From the NCBI RefSeq assembly GCF_000235365.1, contig NC_016456.1:62001-126000 (forward strand): a stretch of 64,000 nucleotides of DNA, in the 5' to 3' direction. Of the stretch, positions 1 to 9,543 are shown in pieces. Position 1 is the first letter of the stretch. Each line of letters opens with the position of its first letter. The stretch is from Eremothecium cymbalariae DBVPG#7215 (lineage: Eukaryota; Ascomycota; Saccharomycetes; Saccharomycetales; Saccharomycetaceae). A program made the translations under genes and the position numbers. The notes under the pieces are model-generated. The model did no database searches. It was not told the DNA's origin and saw only the letters and a program-made list of their open reading frames with translations.

Positions 1-11
1 GCAAAAAATAT

Positions 12-1895
12 TCAAACAGATGTCTGCTGTTTAATTGAGTAGTCGCCATTATCCTCCTTGACTAAGATACCTGATTTAACTAAATTGTCAAACATATCTT
101 GAGGAAGCCATCCTTGGGTTGCAGCAAATGGTTCAACAAGTAGTCTTTCATGATATTTGTTCAAATCTTCAGCATGCTTCGTTAGCCAAGCTTCTGAAAA
201 CTCTAGTGGGAACTGTTTATTTGAAACTAAGCTGCTTTTGAAAAAGATATCCCAAACTTCTTTCAACTGGACCATGGATTCATCAAGCAATAAATATTCT
301 TCATCAGTTTTACGTTCTATAGCAGCAATATAAGGTCTTCTTAGAAGTTTGATTGGAGGTGCGACACTTGATATTAAAATCTTAGAGTTTGAATTAAATG
401 CCAATTCCCATAAATATTGATTTCTTGTACGTTTGTACATGAATTCATATTGTGATTTTTCATCAGAACTTAAAGTCTTATACTTTTCAACATCAGTTTC
501 TAAATTGTAGATCTTCGGACCATCATAAGCAATAAACTGTGGATTATTTTGCAGAATATATGGCTTCAGTGAGGCCCCTTCGAAGTCTAATAAATAAGGT
601 GTATCGTTATCATTCTTGTTCAATATAACATTCATTGGGTCCAGATCTGGATGGAACAACCGAGGTTTCAAAAGCTCCTCAATATTGGGGACTGCCTTTG
701 TATTCAGATTTATTAAAGTAGGGGTCAGCTTGGACAAGTTGTCAAAGCTTGAAATTTGACTTTTCAACACATGTTCTTGTACATGAGCTTCTGGGGATGC
801 TCCTGCTTGCCCCAAAGCTAAACGTGCCTTGGCATTCTCCAATTCAAGGATGGAAATGTCCCTAACTATATCTAGAGGTTTTGAAATATCCCATGGCCCT
901 AGGTACTTTTTCTGTTCTTCAAATTTTAATGCACTTTTCTTCCGCCAAAAACATCTTTCTACAGTTGGTCCAATTCTCCATCTGCTTATTAAGCTTGGGT
1001 TGGACTCACCATTGTAAGGAAGCAGCTTTGAATCCTGTTGATCCTTTGCAAAGTACAAACTACCAAACGCTGTAAACTCCATTTTAGCAATGGCGGCCTG
1101 GAATTTAGAAATAGGGTCAATCACAGTGTTCAATTTATGCTTGTGAGACTCCCCATCAGGTGAATCATCTTCCAACGGAGCCCAATTTCTGATCAGCAGT
1201 TGCCCATCAATATACTCTTGAAGAATAAATGGCTGTCTTATCGGGTTTAGACTGTTAACCCCAAAACAATTGACTTTTGGAACTTTTAGCCCCAGCTTTA
1301 AATCAAGAAAGTCCATGGTAGCTACTTCACTCTTCAAACGGTGAGCAATAGTATTTTCATTATCCAACGGATATGGAATCCTCAAAATAAACGACTTACC
1401 AGCGTTAGTATCAACTTTATAAATCCGGTGGTGTTTCCCTTCGTGAATACTAGCTAGAGATGTCACTTTGATCTTCTCTTTTAGATTCACAACCTGCAAA
1501 ACTTCTTCAGTATTATTATGAGGCAATGATACAGTCAAATTAGAATTATAGGAAGGAGGCGGAATTGAATCCACCTGCACGTTCTTCGAAGAGTTCTTTG
1601 ATTGCTCATATAAATCTTCCAATACAGCATTTAATCCCTCAATAGAGAATCTAGTAACTCTCCTCTCCTGCTCTTGTCTGTTGTTTTTTAACCAAGTCCC
1701 CCAAGAGTACTTGAAAAAAGAGTCTCTTTGAGGATCATTCTCATCAGACAACTTTGTAAACACTTCATTGGGTTCATTGGAGTACTGACGAACTGTGATA
1801 TTTCGAGTGAACCTTAAAGGCTGTAATTGTCCTCGGCTGTAAGTTGTGACGAATTTCTTATATGGAAATTTAACCATTGTTGCTCGATACTTCAT
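12..1895 (-). CDS. AIM9: AIM9-like mitochondrial APH-family protein
   Basis: The 627-residue product has the same length as S. cerevisiae Aim9 (YER080W) and matches it closely as I recall that sequence. It belongs to the aminoglycoside phosphotransferase/choline kinase-like fold. A basic N-terminus rich in hydroxylated residues looks like a mitochondrial presequence. The kinase-like core carries the Brenner-type motif HPDLDPMN followed by LLDFEG, the DFG-equivalent Mg2+-binding segment. A conserved segment SIHEGKHHRIYKVDTN lies near residues 150-165. Its substrate is unknown; in S. cerevisiae the gene is linked to mitochondrial inheritance. ATG at 1895 and TGA at 12-14 are both in the window. 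The next gene (YER079W-like) is on the same strand, as in S. cerevisiae. Confidence 0.95.
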   Translation of the reverse strand: MKYRATMVKFPYKKFVTTYSRGQLQPLRFTRNITVRQYSNEPNEVFTKLSDENDPQRDSFFKYSWGTWLKNNRQEQERRVTRFSIEGLNAVLEDLYEQSKNSSKNVQVDSIPPPSYNSNLTVSLPHNNTEEVLQVVNLKEKIKVTSLASIHEGKHHRIYKVDTNAGKSFILRIPYPLDNENTIAHRLKSEVATMDFLDLKLGLKVPKVNCFGVNSLNPIRQPFILQEYIDGQLLIRNWAPLEDDSPDGESHKHKLNTVIDPISKFQAAIAKMEFTAFGSLYFAKDQQDSKLLPYNGESNPSLISRWRIGPTVERCFWRKKSALKFEEQKKYLGPWDISKPLDIVRDISILELENAKARLALGQAGASPEAHVQEHVLKSQISSFDNLSKLTPTLINLNTKAVPNIEELLKPRLFHPDLDPMNVILNKNDNDTPYLLDFEGASLKPYILQNNPQFIAYDGPKIYNLETDVEKYKTLSSDEKSQYEFMYKRTRNQYLWELAFNSNSKILISSVAPPIKLLRRPYIAAIERKTDEEYLLLDESMVQLKEVWDIFFKSSLVSNKQFPLEFSEAWLTKHAEDLNKYHERLLVEPFAATQGWLPQDMFDNLVKSGILVKEDNGDYSIKQQTSV

Positions 1896-2539
1896 CTTAC
1901 TTCAATTATTGTTAGTTCAAACTACGCGTCAACCTTTTAATGCGAGAATACAAGTATACATTTATGTATATAGATACATAAATATATAGATATGTTACTG
2001 AACGCATTCCATCTACAGATAATTTTCTTTCAGACATGTCGGGAATCTAACCGGCTAAGCAAAAAATTATGCGAAGACCTTTTAGACATGTTATATAGGC
2101 TCTCAACACAGATATATAATACGTAAAGGATTCTTTGAGCTTAACGTAGATCATATGCAACAGTGATTTAGGTTTTATTTGCATTTAATTCTTTTTTATT
2201 TAGTTCTACCGTTTTCTGAATGTAATAGCCAACCAAGGTTGCACCAAAATTGCGGATGAACGCGAATCCTAAGCCCAACGATAGAGAAGAATCATAGGCA
2301 TGTTACAGTTAAAGCCTCATTTTCAGACCGCCAAACTATGCATGAATAAACCACATAATCCAAAGATAAGAGTAAGAAGCTAAATTTAAATCGACTCTGT
2401 ATAAAAAAACGTGAACTTTGGACAAAAATGGCAAACGCCATTCCATTACACACACCTACAAAAAAATCTTGCTACTTAAAGAAAACACACATTTATACAC
2501 CAAAACCCACTGTCTGCTGTCTTGATCTACACTGCACCA
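1896..2539. other. intergenic, AT-rich
   Basis: This stretch holds the upstream region of AIM9 and the 3' region of the YER079W-like gene. I see AT-rich sequence with TATATA-type stretches and no ORF or RNA gene that I can support. Confidence 0.6.
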
Positions 2540-3190
2540 CTAATTCGACGTTGGAATATACGAAAATCCACCCTCTCTGTCACTATCAGTGACGCTAAGA
2601 GCAGGTTGAGTACCTCCCATCTCGTATAAATACGACGGGTCGTCCCCAAGGGTGCTCGAATTACTCTCTAGTTCTGAATGCATCCTAGGTAGAAATAGGT
2701 GGTTGCGGCTGGACGAAAGCATTATGCTTTCGTTCTGTGCCTGCTCTTCAAAAGAGTCCGTAGACTCATTACTGCTATTCCTGGAAGTTCTGTCGTTAGT
2801 CAGCAACCGCATCTTCTCTTTTAAAGTCATTGGTGGTCCACTCAAGCAATCCCTAGTCAAATCATCTCCATGTGACTTCTTCCAGTGGTTCTGGCTGTTC
2901 ATCGTGTTCAGCAAGTTTAGTGAATATTGTGGAATCCCATACCTCGGAACTCTCCTTCCCTCAACTCCGTCCTTTGTCGCAATCATCGACAAGCCTGAAT
3001 TTATACTAGAACGAGAAAGAGGCCTGGACACAGGCCGAAACAGCGGATCCTCGTCCGCTATGCTGGTCTCATAGACCGCCCTCGTGGATATATTATCTGT
3101 AGCAGTATCGGAAATCGAATTATCATATAATGACATTGTGGACGACACATCTCTCGCACAAGAAGGCGGTGATGATAATGATTCAGCCAT
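2540..3190 (-). CDS. YER079W-like serine-rich protein
   Basis: The 216-residue product is hydrophilic and rich in Ser, Asn and acidic residues, with no recognised domain and no membrane segment. A Pro/Arg/Ser stretch near residues 53-65 and scattered S/T-rich segments suggest a largely disordered, possibly phosphorylated protein. It is assigned by position: it lies between AIM9 (YER080W) and ICP55 (YER078C) and on the AIM9 strand, exactly as YER079W does in S. cerevisiae, and its length is close to that protein (about 210 residues). The function is unknown there too. ATG at 3190, TAG at 2540-2542. Sequence similarity could not be tested here. Confidence 0.75.
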   Translation of the reverse strand: MAESLSSPPSCARDVSSTMSLYDNSISDTATDNISTRAVYETSIADEDPLFRPVSRPLSRSSINSGLSMIATKDGVEGRRVPRYGIPQYSLNLLNTMNSQNHWKKSHGDDLTRDCLSGPPMTLKEKMRLLTNDRTSRNSSNESTDSFEEQAQNESIMLSSSRNHLFLPRMHSELESNSSTLGDDPSYLYEMGGTQPALSVTDSDREGGFSYIPTSN

Positions 3191-4449
3191 GTTATAACGT
3201 AAACCTCTTGTCTGAATGAAAATGAAAATAATATAGCCAGCAACTCAAATAGCAAATTAGCGATCAATAATAGCACAGCACAAGTGTTAAAATGATATAT
3301 GAAGAAGTAATGGAATTAATTATACCCGGGAACTGATAGTGTTATAATATATTTAATATACTGGGTAAAAACTTCAGGGGCCAAAGAACTCTCGAATTAC
3401 ACAGATGTGTTTTATACGACAACTCTGCTTTTAAATACTAGTTGTTAATCAATCTAGTTGACACCACCACCACTACTACTACTTTCTGTATCGATCTTTT
3501 CGTATTTGCTTCCTTCAGACTATTCTTAAGAAGGCTATTCTAGTTGCTTTTTCGTGTTCGAGCCAGACTACTACAAAAATGAGGGGCTCGAGTAGGGGAC
3601 AGGCAGACACAGACGGGCCCCTGAATTATCAGCTTAATAGCCCACTCGGGTCATCGCTATGAACATTTGAACAATTCGAAGTATTGTATAATGCATGGTT
3701 GGAACCTTAATCTATATATTGAGAGAGCTTAGCATACAGTTAATTTATCTTTTGTGTGCAATGTTCGGATTATTTTCTAGATTGTTTTAACGTATGATTT
3801 AGTATAGTGCCTGTCAGAAATTGTTACTGCAGAAAGACTCTCGAGCTATATAACAATAAGGTAACTCCGCTCCGGCAACTTTAAAAAACAATCGATTTCG
3901 GGATCAGAGCATTCATATATGTGTACTATTTTCCATATTCGACTATTTCCTCGAGCATAAGTGGAAATTTCGGATGCTCATACTTCTTTATTGGACTTGC
4001 TTGGTCGGAGAGCGTTGGTACAGCTGCTCTACGCATGAGGGAGTCGAGAATACAAGATGTGCGTAGTAACAATTCAGTATTTCGATTGTAGTAAACGGTG
4101 ACAGAAACTATTGCCAGTTTTTTATTCTTAGAAGGCGTATTGAATTATTTTAGTTTAGGCAAGGAATACATGGTTGTTACAGGCGGCGAAGGAAGTATAT
4201 ATATACATATGTGTAGGCCGTATAAATACCATTTTCTTCTGACCTAGAACAGAGATCAACATGGGAGGAAGTAGTGGCTTTTATGCCACCCCATGTGATG
4301 TACTTTCTTGTTATATTAATGAACTTGAAGCACTAGATTGAGTATATACGCCACTATGCATACAAAGAGCTGTCTGGCGCATGGAATACGGCCCGAGTAA
4401 GTTGTCAGAGCATCCGTACACCATTTATTTGCTGTTACCCGGTTAATTG

Positions 4450-4460
4450 TTGGCGGCTAA
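4450..4460 (+). promoter_or_regulatory. URS1-like Ume6 site upstream of HOP1
   Basis: TTGGCGGCTAA matches the meiotic URS1 consensus (TCGGCGGCTA) except for one base. It lies about 140 bp upstream of the HOP1 ATG. In S. cerevisiae, Ume6 at URS1 represses early meiotic genes in mitosis and activates them with Ime1; HOP1 is a classic target. Confidence 0.7.
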
Positions 4461-4474
4461 TTCCGTGTCACGCG

Positions 4475-4483
4475 TATATAAAA
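4475..4483 (+). promoter_or_regulatory. TATA box of HOP1
   Basis: TATATAAAA lies about 120 bp upstream of the HOP1 ATG, just downstream of the URS1-like box. Confidence 0.5.
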
Positions 4484-4598
4484 AGGTTTAAGATATCTGA
4501 CACTATTGGTGGCAACTAATAAATAATACTCATTTAAAGGAATTATTCATTCTTAATATTGAAATAATAAATAGTATAGAGCAGTAAAACGATCCAAG

Positions 4599-6323
4599 AT
4601 GTCCACTGTCCAGCAAATTAAGCAGATAACAAAAACTAGAACAGTTATAAGCACGGAGCAATCACAGAAGTTGATTCAAACAATGCTAACTATGTCGTTT
4701 GGATGTTTGGCATTTTTAAGAGGGTTATTTCCTGATGAGTCTTTTGTTGACCAGAAGTTTGTACCTGAGAAGTGCAATAAGACTTACGATAAGGCTAATG
4801 CGCCGAGTATTAAAATTAAGACTTTGGTACGCGGGAAGTCTGAAGAGGCAGATCTGTTTTTGGACTGGTTAGAGAAGGGTGTGTTTATTGCTGTTAAGAT
4901 GAGGTACCTGAAGGCGATCTGTCTAGGGATTTTTACGGACAGAAAGAACCCTAATGACTTGTTGGAGAGCTATGTTTTCTCGATTGATTATCCCACTGCT
5001 ACGAGTGTCACGTTGCGGATAAATGATCAGGAAGAGTCTATATCTCTTCTGGACTCTAGGAAAATGATGCAACAGCTTATGAGGAGGTTTATAATTATTA
5101 CGCAGTCGCTAGATCCATTGCCTAGGGAAAGATATCTAACAATGAGGTTGTTGTTTAACGATACTACTCCAGCAGAGTACCAACCCCGGTTTTTTAAGGA
5201 AGCGTCTTTGGATCCAAAGCCAACCATTAAGATTCCAGATAGTACTGATATGGATACTGTCTCCGTGGGCGTTTTGAATACACACCACCATAAACTGGGA
5301 ATCAAAGTATTATCGCTGGTCGATATGGATATTCAAGAACGTGAAAATCCAAACACGAAAACTGTAGATCCCTTTGAGTTACTTAACCAACCAATTGAAT
5401 TGAAAGTAGACAGTCTTGGTTCTGTGCGGTTCAATAGCCAAACTACTAATATGTTACAGAACTACTTGAATTCTTCACCGGGAAATATTTGTCCGACTCA
5501 AGCCTTGTATACCGACAATAAAGATAATAAGCTCGCGTGTGAATGTGGTATGCCATGTTCCGTAGCTAGTTTCACAAAGCGATGCAGCTCTTGCAAGAGA
5601 GAGGTCCACGGTTTATGCTATGGGAATAACAAAACCCCCAACATTGAACATTGTATTTCGTGCCTGATGGAAGAAAAACCAAACTTTGATCTAGAATCAA
5701 GAGAGTTCAAGACGCTAATGGTATTAAGACGGCTTTATCGTTACTTGAAGACAACGCCAAATTTGGGTATGTCTGATCATTCTTTGCAACAAAATTTGTT
5801 CGATGGAGACACGAGTCAGGCAACCACCACACTGTTAAACCAGGCACTCTCCATTCTCATACAGGATGATATAATCCTGGTGGATGAGGACCGAAAAACA
5901 AACTCAAAAGGAGAATTCATAAAAGAATCTGCCTTCATCGATATTCAAAATGAAGGCATTGTTTTGTCTTCCGGGCCCCTAAATCCTGGCAGATATGTAT
6001 TCACCATCGTTATGAGTTCCAAGAATGCTCAAAAATGCTACACTGAACCCGTTCCAACTTCCGCAGAACAAGTGTACGCATGGACTTCAGCTATCAGACG
6101 TTCTTTAAATCACTTGAATAGAAACAAGCGCCATTCCGGAACACTGCATTCATCGATTAACTTTAGTTCTCTAGCCATCGATGACACTCTAGATCCTATT
6201 CCAACGATGAAACGTAAAAACATTCATATCTCTGATAACTCTCATAATGACACTATCAATGAAATACCACACAAGGTGAGAAAGATCAGTGTGTCTAAAA
6301 AAACATTAAAAAGCGCTTGGTGA
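4599..6323 (+). CDS. HOP1: Hop1, HORMA-domain meiotic axis protein
   Basis: The 574-residue product is Hop1, which loads on the meiotic chromosome axis with Red1 and Mek1 to promote double-strand breaks and inter-homologue bias. Residues about 15-250 form the HORMA domain (it starts TEQSQKLIQTMLTMSFGCLAFLRG). A cysteine cluster beginning C314, C316, C320, C329, C332 and ending HCISC is the PHD-like zinc finger of Hop1. The last residues (KVRKISVSKKTLKSAW) resemble the C-terminal closure motif that the HORMA safety belt captures. In S. cerevisiae, HOP1 (YIL072W) neighbours PCI8 and MAM33; here ICP55 and MRX1 are interleaved. Upstream URS1-like and TATA boxes fit meiotic control. The frame is uninterrupted, without an intron. 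Confidence 0.96.
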   Translation: MSTVQQIKQITKTRTVISTEQSQKLIQTMLTMSFGCLAFLRGLFPDESFVDQKFVPEKCNKTYDKANAPSIKIKTLVRGKSEEADLFLDWLEKGVFIAVKMRYLKAICLGIFTDRKNPNDLLESYVFSIDYPTATSVTLRINDQEESISLLDSRKMMQQLMRRFIIITQSLDPLPRERYLTMRLLFNDTTPAEYQPRFFKEASLDPKPTIKIPDSTDMDTVSVGVLNTHHHKLGIKVLSLVDMDIQERENPNTKTVDPFELLNQPIELKVDSLGSVRFNSQTTNMLQNYLNSSPGNICPTQALYTDNKDNKLACECGMPCSVASFTKRCSSCKREVHGLCYGNNKTPNIEHCISCLMEEKPNFDLESREFKTLMVLRRLYRYLKTTPNLGMSDHSLQQNLFDGDTSQATTTLLNQALSILIQDDIILVDEDRKTNSKGEFIKESAFIDIQNEGIVLSSGPLNPGRYVFTIVMSSKNAQKCYTEPVPTSAEQVYAWTSAIRRSLNHLNRNKRHSGTLHSSINFSSLAIDDTLDPIPTMKRKNIHISDNSHNDTINEIPHKVRKISVSKKTLKSAW

Positions 6324-6511
6324 ACAAACAATCTTGGCACTTTGGTCGTCCACTTAAATACAACTAAAAACCCTGGAAGGCTTGCCATGAAATAAGGTGA
6401 GACCGATAAAAAATAAAACGGCTTTCAAAATTTTATATCTCTTGGGACAAGTACTAAAACATAGCTAACCATAAAATAGATACCTATTTTTAAACTCTCG
6501 ACATTTCTTTG

Positions 6512-8074
6512 ATGTTTGTAACCAAATTTAACGTTGTCAAAAGACTTGAGCATAAACACAGGTTGTTTTCTTCAATGAAGCCTTCTCTATACAACAAACT
6601 ATGGCTTAATCGAGCGCCTGTTTCAATAAATGCAGGGCAACCTTTACATGAAAATAGGCCGAACTTGTTGAAACATGGGGAGCTTACTCCTGGAATTACT
6701 GCAATGGAGTATTTTGATAGACGAAGCAAGCTAATGTCGAATTTACCGGTAAAAAGTTGTGCCATTGTTGTTGGAGCACAATTGAAATATGCATCTGGTC
6801 CTGTTTTCTACAAGTTTCAGCAGAATAATGATTTGTTCTACCTATCAGGATGGAATGAACCTGACTCAGTTCTTGTTCTGGAGAAGCCGACTTCAAATAT
6901 CGATGATGTTGTTTTCCATATGATTGTACCGCCCACAGACCCTGCCACTGAGCAGTGGGATGGTTTCCGTACTGGGCCTGTTGGAGCCTGTGAAATATTC
7001 AACGCAGATTCAGCAACAGATGTATCTGATTCGACCTCATACCTGTCGAAGATAATTAAGAGAAATGAAACGGTATACTTTGATGTACCTGTTATAGAGG
7101 ATGAGAGTTCTGACTCAGTCGGATTCACCAATTTCTTCTTACCTTCTTCACAGCCGACGGGTACCAAAACCATTATGGATATTCTAAAAAACTATGTACG
7201 TAAGGGAGGGGTCAAAGAACTGAAGCCAATACTTGCTCAACTTCGCAGCATAAAATCACCCGCCGAGATCAGATTGATTAGAAGAGCTGGTCAAATATCT
7301 GGTAGGGCATTCAACCAAGCGTACGCTAAGAGGTTTCGCAACGAGAGAACATTGAATGCCTTTTTAGAATATAAATTTATATCTGGGGGATGTGAAAAAC
7401 CAGCTTATGTGCCTGTCATTGGTGCAGGAGCGAACGCCCTGTGCATTCATTATACCAGGAATGATGACGTTATGTATGACGATGAGATGGTTCTCGTTGA
7501 CGCCGCAGGTTCAATTGGCGGTTACTGTGCTGATATATCCAGAACTTGGCCCGTTAATGGAAAGTTCACTGAACCCCAAAGAGATCTCTATGAAGCAGTC
7601 TTAGCTGTCCAACGCAGATGTGTTGATTTGTGTTTTGCTAACAAAGGATACTCGTTACATCAAATTCACCAAAAGAGTATGGAGTTTATGAAGCAAGAGT
7701 TGGCAAATATAGGTTTACCCTCATTGCGCCAATCAGATATAACAAGATTATATCCCCATTATATCGGCCACAATTTGGGATTGGATGTACACGATGTTCC
7801 TGAGATAAGTAGATACCAACCGTTAAAAGAGGGACAAGTCATTACAATTGAGCCTGGTTTGTATGTACCAGATAGTTCTGAATATCCTGAGTATTTCAGA
7901 AATATTGGTATTCGGATCGAAGATAATATTGCAATCGATCTAGATAGCTACAGAAACTTGAGTGTTGAGGCTGCCAAAGAGATCGTGGATATTGAAAGCA
8001 TCGTGCAAAACGGCGTGTCAACCCAGCCTAACGAAGATGTGGTATCTCCTTTAGAAGTTGATTACCTTGAATAA
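6512..8074 (+). CDS. ICP55: Icp55 mitochondrial aminopeptidase P-like protease
   Basis: The 520-residue product is an M24-family metallopeptidase. Icp55 removes one residue from proteins already cut by the mitochondrial processing peptidase, which stabilises them. The N-terminal 30 residues are basic and Ser/Lys-rich (import signal). An aminopeptidase-P N domain is followed by the pita-bread catalytic domain with all five metal ligands visible: D330, D341, H420 (in YIGHNLGLD), E447 (in ITIEPGLY) and E470 (in GIRIEDN). I start at the ATG at 6512; a TTG directly before it opens the frame but is not a likely start. It converges with PCI8, only 42 bp between stops. A Puf3-like site lies in that gap. 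Confidence 0.95.
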   Translation: MFVTKFNVVKRLEHKHRLFSSMKPSLYNKLWLNRAPVSINAGQPLHENRPNLLKHGELTPGITAMEYFDRRSKLMSNLPVKSCAIVVGAQLKYASGPVFYKFQQNNDLFYLSGWNEPDSVLVLEKPTSNIDDVVFHMIVPPTDPATEQWDGFRTGPVGACEIFNADSATDVSDSTSYLSKIIKRNETVYFDVPVIEDESSDSVGFTNFFLPSSQPTGTKTIMDILKNYVRKGGVKELKPILAQLRSIKSPAEIRLIRRAGQISGRAFNQAYAKRFRNERTLNAFLEYKFISGGCEKPAYVPVIGAGANALCIHYTRNDDVMYDDEMVLVDAAGSIGGYCADISRTWPVNGKFTEPQRDLYEAVLAVQRRCVDLCFANKGYSLHQIHQKSMEFMKQELANIGLPSLRQSDITRLYPHYIGHNLGLDVHDVPEISRYQPLKEGQVITIEPGLYVPDSSEYPEYFRNIGIRIEDNIAIDLDSYRNLSVEAAKEIVDIESIVQNGVSTQPNEDVVSPLEVDYLE

Positions 8075-8107
8075 CGCACTATTCACTAAATATTAGAAGA
8101 CAATCTG

Positions 8108-8115
8108 TGTAAATA
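8108..8115 (+). promoter_or_regulatory. Puf3-like site in ICP55 3' UTR
   Basis: TGTAAATA, the Puf3 consensus TGTANATA, lies 34 bp after the ICP55 stop on its sense strand. Puf3 binds mRNAs of mitochondrial proteins in S. cerevisiae. A single 8-mer is weak evidence alone. Confidence 0.45.
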
Positions 8116-8116
8116 G

Positions 8117-9376
8117 TTATTCTTCCATTCCAAGATCTTCTTCTTTGTATTCTTGGTCATCGCTTTGTTCGTGTAGTTCTCCGGCATCCATCTTCTGTTC
8201 CTTCGAAGCGGAACCCTCTTCATGTTCCTTGAATGCACGTTGGATAAAATCTCTAATTGCTTCATTTTTTGATTTCATAGTTGATATTTTGTCTTCTATT
8301 TTTTCATGAACCTGCTCAACTCCATCAAGTATCTCATCCATTGACTCTTTTTGATTGTAATATACTAGATCTCCCTCAATAGTAAAATTTAATTTACAAC
8401 ATTGGATTATTCTAGGAAGATCTTCTATGACTGCTTCATATTTAATGCCTAAGGTCTTTGACAAATAAGATAAATTGATCATCTTTGAAATCCTCAAGTA
8501 TAAAAATAATATCTTGCATCTCATTAAGGAATTTATTCGTGCCCATCTAGGGAAAATGATGAAACTACTGCAAGCCTGCTGCTGAATCGTTCCTTGCCAT
8601 ATAACAAAAAAATCATGGTACTTGGTATTTATCAATAAATTCAAACAACGAATCAATAATGGAATTCTTTCGAACAACGGCCGAATATCATCAATCGTGA
8701 CAAAGTCTGTGTAATTGTCTAATGGAATTGACGTAAGTAGACAGATAATAATTATGAGATCGTACTCGGATTTTGAGATAAAAGTGTCGCCAAATTTTTC
8801 TGAAGCTGATAAATAATCCATCAAGTTAGGGCATTCGTTGAATAGATTAATAAAATAATGGACTGCATTAAAATATTCACCTTGCAAAAATAGAGCGACA
8901 AATGACAATAACTTGCATTCTATAATAAGTTCTGAATCATCAAATGAGTTATCCGGCATCACTCTCGTCCTCAAAAACGTTCTAAGCCGTGATTCTACGT
9001 CAAGAACATTTTGGTATCCGCTTGCCAGTATATGTAGCCTCATTACCCGCCTACACTTATGTACATAGCCCATCATGTTTAAATTTGAAGACTCTATCAG
9101 TGTAATGGCATTTGAATAATGATGAGCTAATCCTTCTTGTAATATAAGCGATTCTATATCTCCAGATTTATCCGCATCACGGGAGACACAATTTAAACTC
9201 CTGGTTTCATCTGTTATACCTGAAAGGAAAAGGGAATTATGGGGAGAGTCAAAGAGCTTTATATTTGCTTCGCTCAGTCTAATCAATAGCTTCTGAAGTT
9301 CCAAATCTCTATGAGGAATCTCATTCCAGGAAAATGCAATCCGTTCTATTGCAATAAGTAGTTCATATTTATCCAT
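8117..9376 (-). CDS. PCI8: PCI-domain protein Pci8
   Basis: The 419-residue product is assigned to Pci8 (YIL071C), a possible shared component of the COP9-signalosome-like complex and eIF3 in S. cerevisiae. The C-terminal half has the PCI layout: helical repeats, then a winged-helix-like stretch around residues 315-370 (LYLRISKMINLSYLSKTLGI through IEGDLVYYNQKE), followed by an acidic, Glu-rich tail. Position supports the call: it lies between HOP1 and MAM33 on the MAM33 strand as in S. cerevisiae. I start at the ATG at 9376; the frame extends upstream only to a GTG. It is divergent from MRX1 with a 167-bp shared promoter. Confidence 0.82.
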   Translation of the reverse strand: MDKYELLIAIERIAFSWNEIPHRDLELQKLLIRLSEANIKLFDSPHNSLFLSGITDETRSLNCVSRDADKSGDIESLILQEGLAHHYSNAITLIESSNLNMMGYVHKCRRVMRLHILASGYQNVLDVESRLRTFLRTRVMPDNSFDDSELIIECKLLSFVALFLQGEYFNAVHYFINLFNECPNLMDYLSASEKFGDTFISKSEYDLIIIICLLTSIPLDNYTDFVTIDDIRPLFERIPLLIRCLNLLINTKYHDFFVIWQGTIQQQACSSFIIFPRWARINSLMRCKILFLYLRISKMINLSYLSKTLGIKYEAVIEDLPRIIQCCKLNFTIEGDLVYYNQKESMDEILDGVEQVHEKIEDKISTMKSKNEAIRDFIQRAFKEHEEGSASKEQKMDAGELHEQSDDQEYKEEDLGMEE

Positions 9377-9543
9377 GATATAGAACACTGCCTTTTGTTT
9401 TTGGCTGGTTTCTCCATATGCACTTTCGACTAGCTATTATATAGTATTCTGTAGGCCCTAATGTTCAACACAAATTTTCGAAGTTTTAAAAATAGCAGAC
9501 ATCATTGCATAAACATTAAACAATAAAATATAGACAGATAAAA

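Larger units (their letters stand above)
3191..4598. other. long divergent intergenic region, YER079W-like/HOP1
   Basis: About 1.4 kb separates the two divergently transcribed genes. The HOP1-proximal end carries a URS1-like box and a TATA element (listed separately). A 6-bp GGGGC/GCCCC-type inverted match near 3580-3630 is weak. I looked for tRNA A/B boxes and LTR ends and found none that hold. Confidence 0.6.

Noticed and set aside
2519..2530. minus-strand B-box-like string GATCAAGAC
   Set aside because: It overlaps the end of the YER079W-like gene and has no partner A box.
3541..3640. GTTCGAGCC resembling a tRNA B box
   Set aside because: No A box at the right distance and no cloverleaf can be drawn around it.
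4507..4515. GGTGGCAAC near HOP1 as a PACE box
   Set aside because: One mismatch and no reason for Rpn4 control of a meiotic gene.
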